From Alkalinema sp. RU_4_3 (GTDB taxonomy: Bacteria; Cyanobacteriota; Cyanobacteriia; Leptolyngbyales; Leptolyngbyaceae): DNA of 41,717 bases. The stretch spans positions 1 through 41,717 of the forward strand of contig JAAUSA010000016.1 in assembly GCA_012031975.1 (NCBI GenBank). The letters run 5' to 3'. Every line of letters starts with the position of its first letter. Position 1 is the first letter of the stretch. Shown here piece after piece: positions 16,719 to 26,353 of the stretch. The position numbers were made by a program, and so were the translations under genes. The notes beneath the pieces are model-generated. The model worked only from the letters and a program-made list of their open reading frames with translations, was not told the origin of the DNA and did not search any database.

Positions 16719-17924
16719 ATGGATGAGCGGCGGGTGTTGGTGGCGGTGGGCGGTGGGATTGCGGCCTATAAGGTCTGTCAGTTGGTGTCGTCGCTGGTGC
16801 AGGCGGGCATGCAGGTGCGGGTGATGCTGACGAACTCGGCCCAGCAGTTTGTCACGCCGTTAAGTTTTTCCACGCTGAGCCGATCTCCCGCTTATACGGA
16901 CCAGGATTTCTGGCAGGGCGATCGCGGTCGGCCTTTGCATATTGAGCTGGGAGAATGGGCAGAGTTGATTGTCCTTGCGCCCTTGACAGCAAACACCCTG
17001 GGGAAATTGGCCCATGGTTTGGCGGATAATTTAGTCACTAATACGATCTTGGCTTCGACCTGTCCGGTTATTGCAGCTCCGGCGATGAACACCGACATGT
17101 GGGAGCAGAAAACGGTCCAGCACAATTGGCATACTTTACTGGAAGACGATCGCTACCATGCGGCTAATCCAGAGTCGGGGTTGCTGGCCTGCGATCGCGT
17201 GGGGGCTGGCAGAATGGCGGAACCGGAAACGCTATTGTTGCAGATTCGGTCATTACTAATGCGATTGCAGCGAGATCTAATTGGCAAACATATTTTAGTC
17301 AGCGCTGGAAGTACCCAGGAGTTTTTAGATCCCGTCCGCTATATTGGCAATCCATCCACAGGAAAAATGGGGGCAGCGATCGCCCAAGCTGCTCTATATC
17401 GTGGAGCTTCTGTAACCATGGTCCATGGTCCAATGGCTCAGGTGGATTTGCAATCGCTATCGGGGGTTCGATTAATTTCAGCGACGACGGCGATCGCCAT
17501 GCGCAATGCCATGCAGCAGGAAATGGCGGCGGTGGATTGGATCTTTATGGCAGCAGCGGTGGCGGATTTGAAGCCGAAGGACTATCGCGATCGCAAGATT
17601 CCCAAGGGCGATCTGCCGAAGCGACTTGCCCTAGTTGAGGTCCCCGATATTATCGCCGGATTGTCTAACCACAAACAGCGTCACCAAAGACTCGTGGGGT
17701 TTGCAGCTCAGACGGGGGATTTTGAGACGCCTGCGAAGGAGAAGATGGAGCGGAAGGAATTGGATGCGATCGTGGCGAATCCGATTGATCTCGCGGAGGG
17801 TGGTTTTGGGAGTGATGTGAATCAGGGTGTGTGGCTCGATCGCTGGGGTCGGCGGGAGGAGATTCCGCTATGTTCTAAGCTGGAGATGGCCCACCGGATT
17901 TTGGATGCGGCGCGGCGATCGTGA
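16719..17924 (+). CDS. coaBC: Bifunctional phosphopantothenoylcysteine decarboxylase / phosphopantothenate-cysteine ligase
   Basis: Carries out two steps of coenzyme A synthesis: joins cysteine to 4'-phosphopantothenate, then decarboxylates the product. The N-terminal FMN-binding decarboxylase half (1-185) has GGIAAYK (12-18), catalytic His74 in LHIELG, PAMNTDMW (121-128) and the Cys158 loop LACDRVGAGRM. The C-terminal ligase half (190-401) has SAGSTQEFLDPVRYIGN (195-211), STGKMG and FMAAAVADLKPK (276-287), followed by DRKIPKGDLPK in the place of the usual KIKK region. The length of 401 is normal. The start overlaps closely with the DUF924 gene (2 bp gap). The 3' end lies 13 bp from remnants of an Rpn-family gene on the opposite strand. 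Confidence 0.96.
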   Translation: MDERRVLVAVGGGIAAYKVCQLVSSLVQAGMQVRVMLTNSAQQFVTPLSFSTLSRSPAYTDQDFWQGDRGRPLHIELGEWAELIVLAPLTANTLGKLAHGLADNLVTNTILASTCPVIAAPAMNTDMWEQKTVQHNWHTLLEDDRYHAANPESGLLACDRVGAGRMAEPETLLLQIRSLLMRLQRDLIGKHILVSAGSTQEFLDPVRYIGNPSTGKMGAAIAQAALYRGASVTMVHGPMAQVDLQSLSGVRLISATTAIAMRNAMQQEMAAVDWIFMAAAVADLKPKDYRDRKIPKGDLPKRLALVEVPDIIAGLSNHKQRHQRLVGFAAQTGDFETPAKEKMERKELDAIVANPIDLAEGGFGSDVNQGVWLDRWGRREEIPLCSKLEMAHRILDAARRS

Positions 17925-17937
17925 GGGCGATCGCCTG

Positions 17938-18126
17938 CTATTGCTCTAAACTCAACTGCTCAATCTCCTTGGCAGAGAAGCCTGTAACTTTGGTGATGAG
18001 GGCGATCGCAGCGCCTTCTTGCAGCATTGTCCTGGCAATAGAGAGCCGCTCAAGACTACGACCTCGGGCTTTACCAATCGCTAGGGTTTCTTCATGCCAT
18101 TTTTCGTAGGCAGGGAATAAGTTCAT
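17938..18126 (-). pseudogene. Duplicated C-terminal tail of an Rpn-family (PD-(D/E)XK) gene
   Basis: The 62 codons match the C-terminal tail of the neighbouring remnant at 18152: NLFPAYEKWHEE, GRSLERLSIARTMLQEGAA, and KVTGFSAKEIEQLSL, differing by a 4-codon insertion and substitutions. Tails of this type (a helical linker plus a short helix-turn-helix-like end) close many cyanobacterial Rpn-family and so-called flagellar assembly protein H genes. No nuclease domain is present, so it is a fragment created by the tandem duplication at 17951-18364. It has an ATG but probably no function. Confidence 0.7.
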
Positions 18127-18364
18127 GATGACCTCCTTGACGTCCTTAGTTTTATTCCTCCCGCTTCAGACTCAACTGCTCAATCTCAGCGACTGAAAAT
18201 CCTGTGACTTTAGCGATGAAATTCATCGCAGCGCCTTCTTGCAGCATAGTTTTCGCAATAGAGAGCCGTTCAAGACTGCGACCCTGGGCTATAGCTTCTT
18301 CATGCCATTTTTCGTAGGCAGGGGATAAGTTCATGATGACCTCCTTGATGTCCTTGGTTTTATT
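17951..18364 (+). repeat. Tandem direct repeat, about 206 and 194 bp
   Basis: The segment 17951-18156 is repeated at 18171-18364, starting at CTCAACTGCTCAATCT and ending near TTAGTTTTATT / TTGGTTTTATT. The main difference is a 12-bp indel in the middle. The repeat carries the C-terminal tail of an Rpn-family gene on the minus strand. Confidence 0.8.
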
Positions 18365-18668
18365 TTGCCTTAGTTTGAGGTTGATCTGCAAGATCGAGAT
18401 ATGCCTCAGGGTTTCTTGAAGATAGGGATGGTCCTTAGGTAGATTGGTCAACTCCTTAATCGCCTCAGCTTGAACAGATCCTTTGCCGAGCAGCCGAAGC
18501 AGGATAGTGTCCTTAGTCTTGGGGAGCTCATGAATCACGATTATCCCTGTACGTTCGGCATTACAGCGAAAGTAGATGCCAGGTCCCCAGGTTGGGTCAG
18601 TTTCAACATTAAAGTCGTCTTTCAATGTCTTAGACAGTGTGGGCGATAAATTGCGCAGAATAAGGTCT
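18152..18668 (-). pseudogene. 5'-truncated Rpn-family (PD-(D/E)XK nuclease/transposase-like) gene
   Basis: The open frame covers only the second half of the family. It has TGIIVIHELPKTKDTILLRLLGKGS, matching in order the TKETLWLRILGRNG region of the intact relative at 29875-30699, then a stretch ILRNLS, then the C-terminal tail with GRSLERLS and AKVTGFSVAEIEQLS. The N-terminal PD-(D/E)XK part (family start like SPHDEFAKAYLAELL) is missing. Upstream the frame runs antiphase through the end of the pentapeptide gene with no plausible start, so the boundary near 18668 reflects where homology begins. It is likely a dead remnant left when flanking DNA was replaced. Confidence 0.65.
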
Positions 18669-18671
18669 ATT

Positions 18672-20927
18672 TTAATTCTTGGGCTTGAGTTCTGGCGATC
18701 GCCCCAAATCTCTCTCCACATCCTGCCGAAACCGCGACATATATTCCTGTTGATCGATTTCTCCGCCCTGTAACAATCCCTGTAATTCCTGCACCTTAGC
18801 TGCGATCGCCCTCTGCTGCTGACCAATCGCCTCCTGCGACTCCTGAAACACCTTCTGCCCTGCTGCCTTGGCTTCCATTAACTGGTCCTTCAGACTCCCC
18901 ACATCCAGTTGCCCCCCACTGGCAAAAACTTCTGGGCTAAGGCCCCGATCGCCCAAGTCATACTAAAGGCCGTCGAAGCCCCGATCACGCTACCCCAGAC
19001 CGGAATCAATAGCGCCACATTCGACAGGGCCACCCGCGCCGCCGTCGCGCCAAGAGTGCCAAACAACGCCTGATTTAAAGCCTCATGTTTGTGATCGCCT
19101 GGATAGCCCCAAATGCGGCCAATCTTTTGGACCAATTCCACCTGGTCCTTGTAAATCATTAAATGGGTCACTATAGCAAACCCCGGAATTGGCATCGCCC
19201 CACTAAAGGCATGCATCAAAGCCATTAGGCGAATGTTCGTATTCACCGCTGCTTCACGTTTTTCTGGGTCATTAATGGCTGCGACCTGTTCGGCGATCGA
19301 CAAAGCCTGAGCCTCAGAAACTGCTGCCTGGAGTTTCTCAATCTTTCCGGCGGAGATTTCTAGCTTGGTTTGAATGCGATCGAGTAATGCTGTTTCCTCA
19401 GCTTCTAATTCTCCATCCAACCGAGCCATTAAATAAGCCGATTGATAAACCCGCTCTCGAATAATCGGACTGTGGAGTTTTGCCAAAAGGTCGTCGAAGC
19501 TGGTGCGATCGTCCAGTAGTTGTTCTAATGTAAACTTCTCATCTAACTCCAAGGCCGAAAGTGCCTCCGATAGCATTTCCCGCTCCATGGCTTCTAATTC
19601 ATGATCGGCGATCGCTAATCGAACCAAGACCATTAGACTCGCCAAAACCTCCTGGGGATTAATGGCTTCGCCCGCTAGATTGCTGTCAAACACACTGCCT
19701 TGATCGCGATCGCCCACCGTGAAATGCTTTGTAAATTCTCCCTCTGGCCAATCGCCATGGAGCGGTAGTCGTTCCTTCCCCAAATACAAATGCCGACAGT
19801 CCACGTCACTTAATTGTGTAGAGCGATCGATATTCCAATCCGTCACAGTAGCTCCGGTGAATCTGGCCCGGCGGAAATCCGTGGCGATCGCATTGGTCCG
19901 CACCAAAATCGCATTCTCCAAATTTGCACCCTGCAAATCGGCCCCACTCAAATCGGCCCCACTCAGATCCGCTCGGCTCAAATCGGCTCCGTTTAAATCC
20001 ACCCCGCTCAAGTCTGTTTCAACAAACGATCGCCCCCGCCCGTCCAAACTTACCAACAGCGATCGCACCTGCGGCAACATGGATAGCCCGCACACCTGAT
20101 CTAAATTCGTTGTTTGATAAAACCTCGCATGTTTCAGTAGCGCCTGTCGAACATCGCTGCTAGTCAAATTCGCTTGGGAGAAATTCGCATTCGTTAAATT
20201 ACTTTGTTTGAAACAAGTGCCGCCCAAGCTGCTGATCGCAACGGCACCTTGATGAATCACCGAATTATCCTGCCGCGATCGCACCCCTAAAAAGGTACCG
20301 AGGGCGATCGCTCCCAAGGCAATGCCCAGGGTCAAACCACTGCTAGAGAGGCAAAAAACTGCGATCACAGCGATCGCTGAAAAAGCTGCACCTTCGATGG
20401 GGCCTGCGATGGTTTCGGCGATCGCCGCCAATAGCGCCCCATACTGCACCAAACCCACGGATAAAGCAATTCCCAAAGCCACCATCGTGACGGCATTTCC
20501 CCAGTCGGGATGCCCGCCTAAAATCATCGATACCAAAATCACCAGCACCACTAAAGAGCGCATCAGCCATTTATTGAGATCATCTACCCCGAGCCTCAGG
20601 GTGACCATGGTTAAAACGCCAGACTTCCCAATAGCAGAGGCACAGCTTGAGGCGTTTCCAATCGATCGATCTGTAAATACGAAACAACGCGATCCAAACC
20701 AAAGGCAAAGACTCCGGTGGCGATCGCCCCAATCCCAGGCATGCAAGTAATAAACCCCGCCGCCAGGGTGGTAACCCCATTTGGGCACCCGTAAAGTTAG
20801 CATCCGTCAGGTTTGCCCTAGCAAAATTCACGCCCCGCAGATCGGACGCTGCAAAGTTGGCCCCCGCCAGATCCTGACCCTGGAAAGACCTCCCCCGCAA
20901 ACGTTGGTTCGAAAAATCATGCACCAT
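18672..20927 (-). CDS. Pentapeptide repeat membrane protein with TerB-like and DUF697-like domains, three apparent frameshifts
   Basis: Three open segments join into one protein of about 752 residues if a base is added in the C run 20727-20730, the A run 20613-20616 and the A run 18924-18928 (or C run 18912-18917). Each junction then reads smoothly: CLGLG-AIATGVFAFG, LLGSLAF-LTMVTL and ALAQKF-ASGGQLD. Order: short pentapeptide block (about 1-50, NLRGRSF/ADLRGVNF type); a cluster of hydrophobic spans (about 52-210); a second pentapeptide block (ADLSGADLSGADLQGANL); a TerB-like helical domain (LAIADHELEAMEREML and YLMARLDGELEAEE pairs); a DUF697/YcjF-like region (IPIPGF and VWGSVIGASTAF); a final coiled coil rich in Gln and Glu. 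It closes the glycan operon (11 bp after the GT4 gene). Function is unknown; membrane stress or scaffold roles are guesses. Confidence 0.72.
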
Positions 20928-20938
20928 AAGAACAAGCC

Positions 20939-22129
20939 CTATTCAATATTTTCAATCACCTGGACCAGCTTGCGCTTGACTGCCTCGATCGTATAGTTCT
21001 GGGCCACATAGCGCTCCGCCGCCTCAGCCATAGAAGATCGCGCCTCAACTGTCTGATTGAGTAAGCTCGACAGGCCCTTGGCAAAACTATGGTAGTCATA
21101 GTAAGCGAGGCCCGCCCCCGATCGATCGACATGCTCCAGCAACACCTCACATTTCCCATTGACCAGCACAGGCGTCCCCTGGGCCATAGCCTCCAGGGTA
21201 GCAATGCTAAAACTCTCGTAGGGCGATGGCATCACAAAGGCTTGGGCTCCGGCCATGAGGGCAAGCTTTTCTGATTCTGAAACAAAGCCTAAAAACTCTA
21301 TGGCCGGATGTTTTGACACCCCCATGTTGTCTTGGCCCGTCAAAATCAGCTTTAACTTAGAAGGCACGGATTGCTGGTAATTCAGGAAGAAATCCACCAA
21401 ATCCTGACAGCCTTTGTTTTGGTCAATCCGGCCACTGTAGAGCAAATAGGGATAGGGTCGGGGTTTTGGCTTGGGCTTTTCGACGGCGATCGCCATCCCC
21501 ACGATCGCGCCGCTGCAATCTCCCCAAAAGGCTTGGGTCAGTTTTTGCTCGGCACTAGTCAGCCAAATGAACTGTCCGGTCTGGGCCGCCATATAGCGAA
21601 ACGCTGGCAAATAGGCCGTCGGCTCATCATGGCAGGTGGGCGCAAAAATCACCTTGTTCGAGGGCACCTGGGGCATACAGAAATACACCGTCGGATACAA
21701 ATAGGTAACAAAAATAAACCCCGCATACTGATCTTGACATTGCTGCACATACTCAATCATCCCCGGACAAAACGGCCCCTGCCAGCGGATAAACTCCTCC
21801 TGCATGGCCATACTCCAAGGCAGCCAATCCTTCGGCAATTCCACCTGCACCTGGGCCGCCCGCCAGAAGTTTAGCAACCGCTCATACAGATGATGCCAGT
21901 AGGGCGATCGATCGCGATCGGGCGCAAACCGTCGAATCACAATGCCGTCTTTGGTTTCGGTCCCCTCAGGCAAAACATTGGCCCAATTGGTATAGTCCAT
22001 GGCCGTGGAGGTGAGAATTTCCACGTCATACTGGGATTTCAACAAAGAGGCATATTGCCAAGCCAGGGCCTCTGACCCGCCCACAATGCTTTCATGGCAG
22101 CGTTGGACGACGATCGCGATCTTCTTCAT
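20939..22129 (-). CDS. GT4-type (family 1) glycosyltransferase
   Basis: A retaining, GT-B fold sugar transferase for cell-surface polysaccharide. The 396 residues show an N-terminal acceptor domain (KKIAIVVQRCHESIVGGSEALAWQ region, with the GG..E pattern of GT4) and a C-terminal donor domain: LLYSGRIDQNKGCQDLVDFF (about 230-250), LILTGQDN, and the E-x7-E motif in PSPYESFSIATLEAMAQGTPVLV (about 310-332). The start codon overlaps the upstream glycosyltransferase stop by 4 bp (ATGA), showing translational coupling. The pentapeptide gene follows 11 bp downstream. It has no signal peptide, so acts at the cytoplasmic face. The sugar substrate cannot be read from sequence. Confidence 0.9.
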   Translation of the reverse strand: MKKIAIVVQRCHESIVGGSEALAWQYASLLKSQYDVEILTSTAMDYTNWANVLPEGTETKDGIVIRRFAPDRDRSPYWHHLYERLLNFWRAAQVQVELPKDWLPWSMAMQEEFIRWQGPFCPGMIEYVQQCQDQYAGFIFVTYLYPTVYFCMPQVPSNKVIFAPTCHDEPTAYLPAFRYMAAQTGQFIWLTSAEQKLTQAFWGDCSGAIVGMAIAVEKPKPKPRPYPYLLYSGRIDQNKGCQDLVDFFLNYQQSVPSKLKLILTGQDNMGVSKHPAIEFLGFVSESEKLALMAGAQAFVMPSPYESFSIATLEAMAQGTPVLVNGKCEVLLEHVDRSGAGLAYYDYHSFAKGLSSLLNQTVEARSSMAEAAERYVAQNYTIEAVKRKLVQVIENIE

Positions 22130-23214
22130 GCCGTCACCTCCTGGACCAGCGTGAGAAACTGCTTCTCAATCTGTCGCCGGGTGAATTTCTCCTGGTAGCG
22201 TTCCCAACCGAGTTTCCCCAGGCCAAACCGGACAGCTTCGTCATTGACAATACAGTTTACCGCTCCGGCGAAGAGGGCGGAGTCGATTGCGGGCCAGCGG
22301 ATGCCAGCCTTGCCAAGGGTGCCCGGAACGCCCGTGGAACCGTAGGCGACGATCGGCAGTTTCATTGACATAGCCTCGACGAGCGGGACGCAAAACCCCT
22401 CATGTTCACTGGTTAGCATAAAGACGTTTGCGGTTAAGTAGTAAGCCTTAAGCGCTTCGAGGGAAACGCCACCGGGCATGACGACGGAGCTTTCTAGGGA
22501 ATATTGTTGAATTTGGCGTTTGATAGTTTGATTATATTTCTCAATTCGAGGATCGCTTTTTCCCACCATGATTAATCGACTGTTGTGGTTGTAATTGCGA
22601 TGGTAGACGTGGAAGGCGTCGAGGAGGCTGCCGTAGCCTTTATTCGGGGCGATGCGGCCTACCATCAGGATGTTTACGACGCCGTCGCTGTAGCGATCGA
22701 TCACCTCTAAATCCGCCTCTACATTCTGAATTTCATCAATATAGTGAAACGGCGGCACCACATGGTTGGCATTGGGCGAGACGCCGAGGTTTGATAATTC
22801 CTCGGCATTAAACGTCGAATCCGACCAATAGGTAATTCCTGGCACCCTTGTTAAGGCATTTAACTGAGCACGCCCTTCTTTGCAGGCGTTGGTATATTCA
22901 GAGCTGATGCCGACGTAAAACTGTGGTGGCGTCACATTATGGTATTTGACCACCCGACGACAGGGCAATTCTTGCAGGAGTTTTAACCCTTCGTCGTAGC
23001 CTGTGGAATAGTGGTAAATCAGTAGATCCTGGGGTTGGGTTAAAAACGATCGCACCTGCTCAATCCCATGGACCTCCCCTGAATAGGTCCAACTCTCAGC
23101 AAACAGCCGCACCTCATGCCCCAGATGCCGTAGGGCGTCACGCATACCCGTCACGTCATTCCCAACGGCGTCACCTTCCATTAAGCAGGGTGTGAGGATA
23201 CCAACTTTCGTCAT
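22126..23214 (-). CDS. GT4-type (family 1) glycosyltransferase
   Basis: A second GT-B glycosyltransferase of 362 residues. The N-terminal half has VGILTPCLMEGDAVGNDVTGM and YHYSTGYDEGL; the C-terminal donor half has ILMVGRIAPNKGYGSLLDAF (about 182-201), RLIMVGKSDPR and the E-x7-E motif in TSEHEGFCVPLVEAMSMKLPIVAY. Its start overlaps the stop of the methyltransferase gene by 4 bp (23211-23214), and its own stop overlaps the next glycosyltransferase start by 4 bp. The gene order methyltransferase, GT4, GT4 is typical of modules that assemble and cap O-antigen-like or S-layer-associated glycans. The donor sugar is unknown. Confidence 0.9.
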   Translation of the reverse strand: MTKVGILTPCLMEGDAVGNDVTGMRDALRHLGHEVRLFAESWTYSGEVHGIEQVRSFLTQPQDLLIYHYSTGYDEGLKLLQELPCRRVVKYHNVTPPQFYVGISSEYTNACKEGRAQLNALTRVPGITYWSDSTFNAEELSNLGVSPNANHVVPPFHYIDEIQNVEADLEVIDRYSDGVVNILMVGRIAPNKGYGSLLDAFHVYHRNYNHNSRLIMVGKSDPRIEKYNQTIKRQIQQYSLESSVVMPGGVSLEALKAYYLTANVFMLTSEHEGFCVPLVEAMSMKLPIVAYGSTGVPGTLGKAGIRWPAIDSALFAGAVNCIVNDEAVRFGLGKLGWERYQEKFTRRQIEKQFLTLVQEVTA

Positions 23215-24491
23215 TTTTGCTTATATCCAATAATGGCGTAGTCTTGTGCGCCGTAGAAGAAATGGTTAAAGCGATCGATCACTTGCTTACCTGGACCCTC
23301 AGTTAGATCGTCGTTCGCAATTTGACCTGGATTTGGATGCAAATACTGAATCTTGGTATTCACAAACCCCACCTCCATCGCTAAAAACTGCACCATATTA
23401 CTTGGCAATGGATTCCGATGGGTCGGATCGATATAGAAATTACAACTTCCCACGAGTACATTCTCTGGATTCGGGGTTTCAAAGATCGCTACGCCGCCGG
23501 GTCTTAGTACCCGCAAGGTCTCAGAGAACACCTGAATCAGGGTATCAAAGGGCAAATGCTCCATGATGTGAAACCCCGTCACGGTCCCGACGCTGTCATT
23601 GGCCAGGGTGCCCATGTAGGCCAGAATGTCGGTTTGGAGGACTTTGAATTTGAGGTTTTCGCAGGTTTTGACCATGCGGGGGCTGGCGTCGATGCCGATC
23701 GCCTGGATGTGATTGTCCCGCAGCAAAGACAGCCATTCCCCGCGCCCGCAGCCCAGATCAATGGCCAGACTGCCGGAATCGATCAAGGGCAAGTAGACCG
23801 AGAGGCGATCGTAGATATCTGAGCGCTCACCCCGGAAGCGATCTTCTAGGGCCATGTAAAACTCGTTGAGCTGCTGGCTGCGTTCTTTTTTGGCCTGGCG
23901 ATCGGCCACGGCTTGAATCGGCACCACCGGACGGTCCCCCAGGTCCTGGGGCTGCTCCAGTTCATCGAGGGCCGTGAGGACAATCTCCATTTCGCTGCGC
24001 ATTTGCAGTTGGAGGGATTCGAGCTGGCTGAGAAGCTGGCGATTTAAGGAGATGCTTTCGCGCAGGGAGGCGATCACGCTGAAATTTACCTCCTGCTGGT
24101 CCTTGAAGATGATGTTGAACATCTTCAGCATGGTGTTTTTGATCCGATCGCTGAGATTGATCGGAAAGCGATCGAGCTTGTCGGGCCATTTGGTGCGCTG
24201 GTAGGCACGGGTTTCGGCAGTGTTGAGCAGCATTTCCATGCGGCTGAGGGCGACGCCTAGGGGAGTGGTGTTGATCCGGTTGCCGCCGAGGAAACGTCGG
24301 TTCGATCGCTGGTGCTGGGCGACTTCTAGCTTGATGCGCTCCATGAGGGCATCGACATCGAGAGGTTTGGAAGTGGGGTTTTTTGCGGTGGTGGATTGGG
24401 CAGACGAGGGGATACTGCCAGTCTCTGGGGATGCTTGGTGATCGGCTGACTCAAAATCTAGGGTTGGACTGGTCAGGTTTTGTTCACTCAT
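23211..24491 (-). CDS. Class I SAM-dependent methyltransferase with N-terminal coiled coil
   Basis: The C-terminal half is a class I methyltransferase: motif I AIDLGCGRGEWL (243-254), motif II IGIDASPRM, FHIMEHLPFD (post-motif III region) and LRPGGVAIFETPNPE. The N-terminal 200 residues are polar and helical, with a low-complexity start and a probable coiled coil at about 135-180 (LRESISLNRQLLSQLESLQ). The combination of coiled coil and methyltransferase is like WbdD-type or chain-terminating enzymes that cap a growing glycan and set its length. That role here is inferred from the architecture and the two adjacent glycosyltransferase genes. The stop overlaps the next start by 4 bp; the upstream double methyltransferase gene is 41 bp away. 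Confidence 0.87.
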   Translation of the reverse strand: MSEQNLTSPTLDFESADHQASPETGSIPSSAQSTTAKNPTSKPLDVDALMERIKLEVAQHQRSNRRFLGGNRINTTPLGVALSRMEMLLNTAETRAYQRTKWPDKLDRFPINLSDRIKNTMLKMFNIIFKDQQEVNFSVIASLRESISLNRQLLSQLESLQLQMRSEMEIVLTALDELEQPQDLGDRPVVPIQAVADRQAKKERSQQLNEFYMALEDRFRGERSDIYDRLSVYLPLIDSGSLAIDLGCGRGEWLSLLRDNHIQAIGIDASPRMVKTCENLKFKVLQTDILAYMGTLANDSVGTVTGFHIMEHLPFDTLIQVFSETLRVLRPGGVAIFETPNPENVLVGSCNFYIDPTHRNPLPSNMVQFLAMEVGFVNTKIQYLHPNPGQIANDDLTEGPGKQVIDRFNHFFYGAQDYAIIGYKQK

Positions 24492-24532
24492 AGGGGTTCT
24501 TCTAGACAGGTGTACTTATACCACAGGATTCA

Positions 24533-26347
24533 TCACACGACCTTGATGACGCATTCCGCGAATAGATGTGCCCTTCGATCTAGCCATTGCACCCCTTCCT
24601 GGACGAGGGTAATGCGTAGGAGCAACCGGCCTGCAAGGCTCGGCGCTTGGACCCGGACTGAAACCCGCATCGTAGCGTAGCCCAGTGTATCAGGAGTTTG
24701 CCTGATTGAGTGTCCGGGCAGTGGCGGAAATAGCGCCGTCCTGTGACCTTCTTCCACGATCGCGCACCCTGAATCCGGATCGAACCAGCGATAGGAGAAG
24801 TTAATCGGGTTGGGGCCGTAGGGGGAGAGGCTATGGCGGCTGTGGTTGGTGAGCTGGACTTCCAGGGTGAATTGCTGGTCAGGGGAGACCGTGACGGGCG
24901 TTTCGAGAAGCTTCAAACGGAGCTTGCGCCACCAGAAACGCACGGGTTTCATCCAGAGGCGGGCTTGGAGGGGTTTGACATCCAGGGGCGAGGGGCTGGC
25001 GATCGCGTACAGACTGGGCGCTGCGGCCAATTCCCGACGGTTGTAGGTTTGGACCAAACTCCCTCCGGGCTGCCCCACATCGCCAAACCATAGGGAAACA
25101 TGCTGAAACGCTTGACTGAGCTGCCGTTTCATCACCCGAGGCGACTGTTCATTGATATGCATCAGCCGTTCGTAGCGCGTCCTTGGATCCAAAGGTAGCC
25201 AAGCCCCCAGCTTGGCGGCGGCGCGGCGGCGGCGGGCGTAGTCGTAGCGGTAGTGCCAGAGGTTTGGAAAAGTATGCAGCACAAACAGGCCCGTAGGTTT
25301 GAGCCAGCGACGGACGTTTGCATACAGCTGCTCCACTTCCTGGGGGGCCAGATGCTCGATCAGGTCGGAGGCGATCGCCAAGTCATAGCAGTTTGCGTCA
25401 AACGTCGCTGTCACCACACTCTCGCAACAGAAGGTCACCCGCTGTTTAATCTCGGGAGGCGCGTTGGCAAACACTGACTGGGCAAGGGCGATCGCTGCTT
25501 CGGAATAGTCCACAGCCGTCACCTCGTAGCCCAGGCTGGCCAGGAAATAGGCCAGTTCCCCACGCCCACAGCCGAGATCCAGTACCCGCCCTCGGGGCAC
25601 GATCGTCGCAATCGCCGCCACCGATCGCAATCGTGGGTCCTCCAACAGCCGCCCCTGATGCTGCAAAAACGCCTCATAGCCACCGCAGTCCTGGGTGTAG
25701 TAAGCCTCGGTGTAGGTGGTTTGCAAACCATCGGAGGTTTGGTGCCCTGGAACGGTTTGAACCTCGGCCACCTTGAGTAACAACTCCCCGGCATAGCCAG
25801 GAATCGCGGCGTACCAGTCCAGGCGATCGCGGTTTTGCAGCAAGAAATCATTCACGGCCAGATAGTTCGTCTGGGTCCAGTGGTAGCCATCCACCAGCAC
25901 ATAGCGCCCCTGTAAGAGCGCCAACTCCAGATCCCGAAAGGACCCATCCCCGTCCTGCTGTCCATCCACATGAATCAAGTCATAGCGCTCCCCTGGTAAG
26001 CGATCCATCGACTGACTATCTGCGACAATCAGCTCACAGTCGTAGTCCCGCAGATTCTCCCGCGCCCAATCCACGGCTCCCCTGACGCCCCCAAATCGAT
26101 CGCTATCGAGATCGATCCCCACGAACTTCGCTCCTGGGACCGCCTCTAAAAACGCCCGAGCGGAATAGCCGTAGCGGACGCCAATTTCCAGGATGGTTTG
26201 GGGTTGGAGAACTGCGGCGATCGCCCATTTCATCCGGTAATAGGGCACCCAAGCCTCGAATAGATGCCGCAGGGGATCGGTGGGGTTTGCGCCTAGCCGA
26301 AAGTCAAATTGGCTCTGGCGCGCCGTTTCGAGAATCTTATCTAGCAT
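24533..26347 (-). CDS. Double methyltransferase fused to a C-terminal beta-sandwich domain
   Basis: A 604-residue fusion. Residues about 30-195 form a first methyltransferase-like domain of the Methyltransf_24 type: TILEIGVRYGYSARAFL (51-67), VGIDLDSDRFG, LIHVDGQQDGDGSFRDLEL. Residues about 235-400 form a second, with GRVLDLGCGRGELAYFL (253-269), VTAVDYSEAAI and IASDLIEHLAP. A basic linker (WWRKLRLKLL) precedes an Ig-like beta-sandwich (about 480-600) with LEVQLTNHSRHSLSPYGPNP, NFSYRW and RITLVQEGVQWLD, resembling sugar-binding modules seen at the ends of glycan-export or methyltransferase proteins. It probably methylates a surface glycan. It lies 6 bp after the unknown gene upstream and 41 bp before the next methyltransferase gene. 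Confidence 0.83.
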   Translation of the reverse strand: MLDKILETARQSQFDFRLGANPTDPLRHLFEAWVPYYRMKWAIAAVLQPQTILEIGVRYGYSARAFLEAVPGAKFVGIDLDSDRFGGVRGAVDWARENLRDYDCELIVADSQSMDRLPGERYDLIHVDGQQDGDGSFRDLELALLQGRYVLVDGYHWTQTNYLAVNDFLLQNRDRLDWYAAIPGYAGELLLKVAEVQTVPGHQTSDGLQTTYTEAYYTQDCGGYEAFLQHQGRLLEDPRLRSVAAIATIVPRGRVLDLGCGRGELAYFLASLGYEVTAVDYSEAAIALAQSVFANAPPEIKQRVTFCCESVVTATFDANCYDLAIASDLIEHLAPQEVEQLYANVRRWLKPTGLFVLHTFPNLWHYRYDYARRRRAAAKLGAWLPLDPRTRYERLMHINEQSPRVMKRQLSQAFQHVSLWFGDVGQPGGSLVQTYNRRELAAAPSLYAIASPSPLDVKPLQARLWMKPVRFWWRKLRLKLLETPVTVSPDQQFTLEVQLTNHSRHSLSPYGPNPINFSYRWFDPDSGCAIVEEGHRTALFPPLPGHSIRQTPDTLGYATMRVSVRVQAPSLAGRLLLRITLVQEGVQWLDRRAHLFAECVIKVV

Positions 26348-26353
26348 AGAAGC

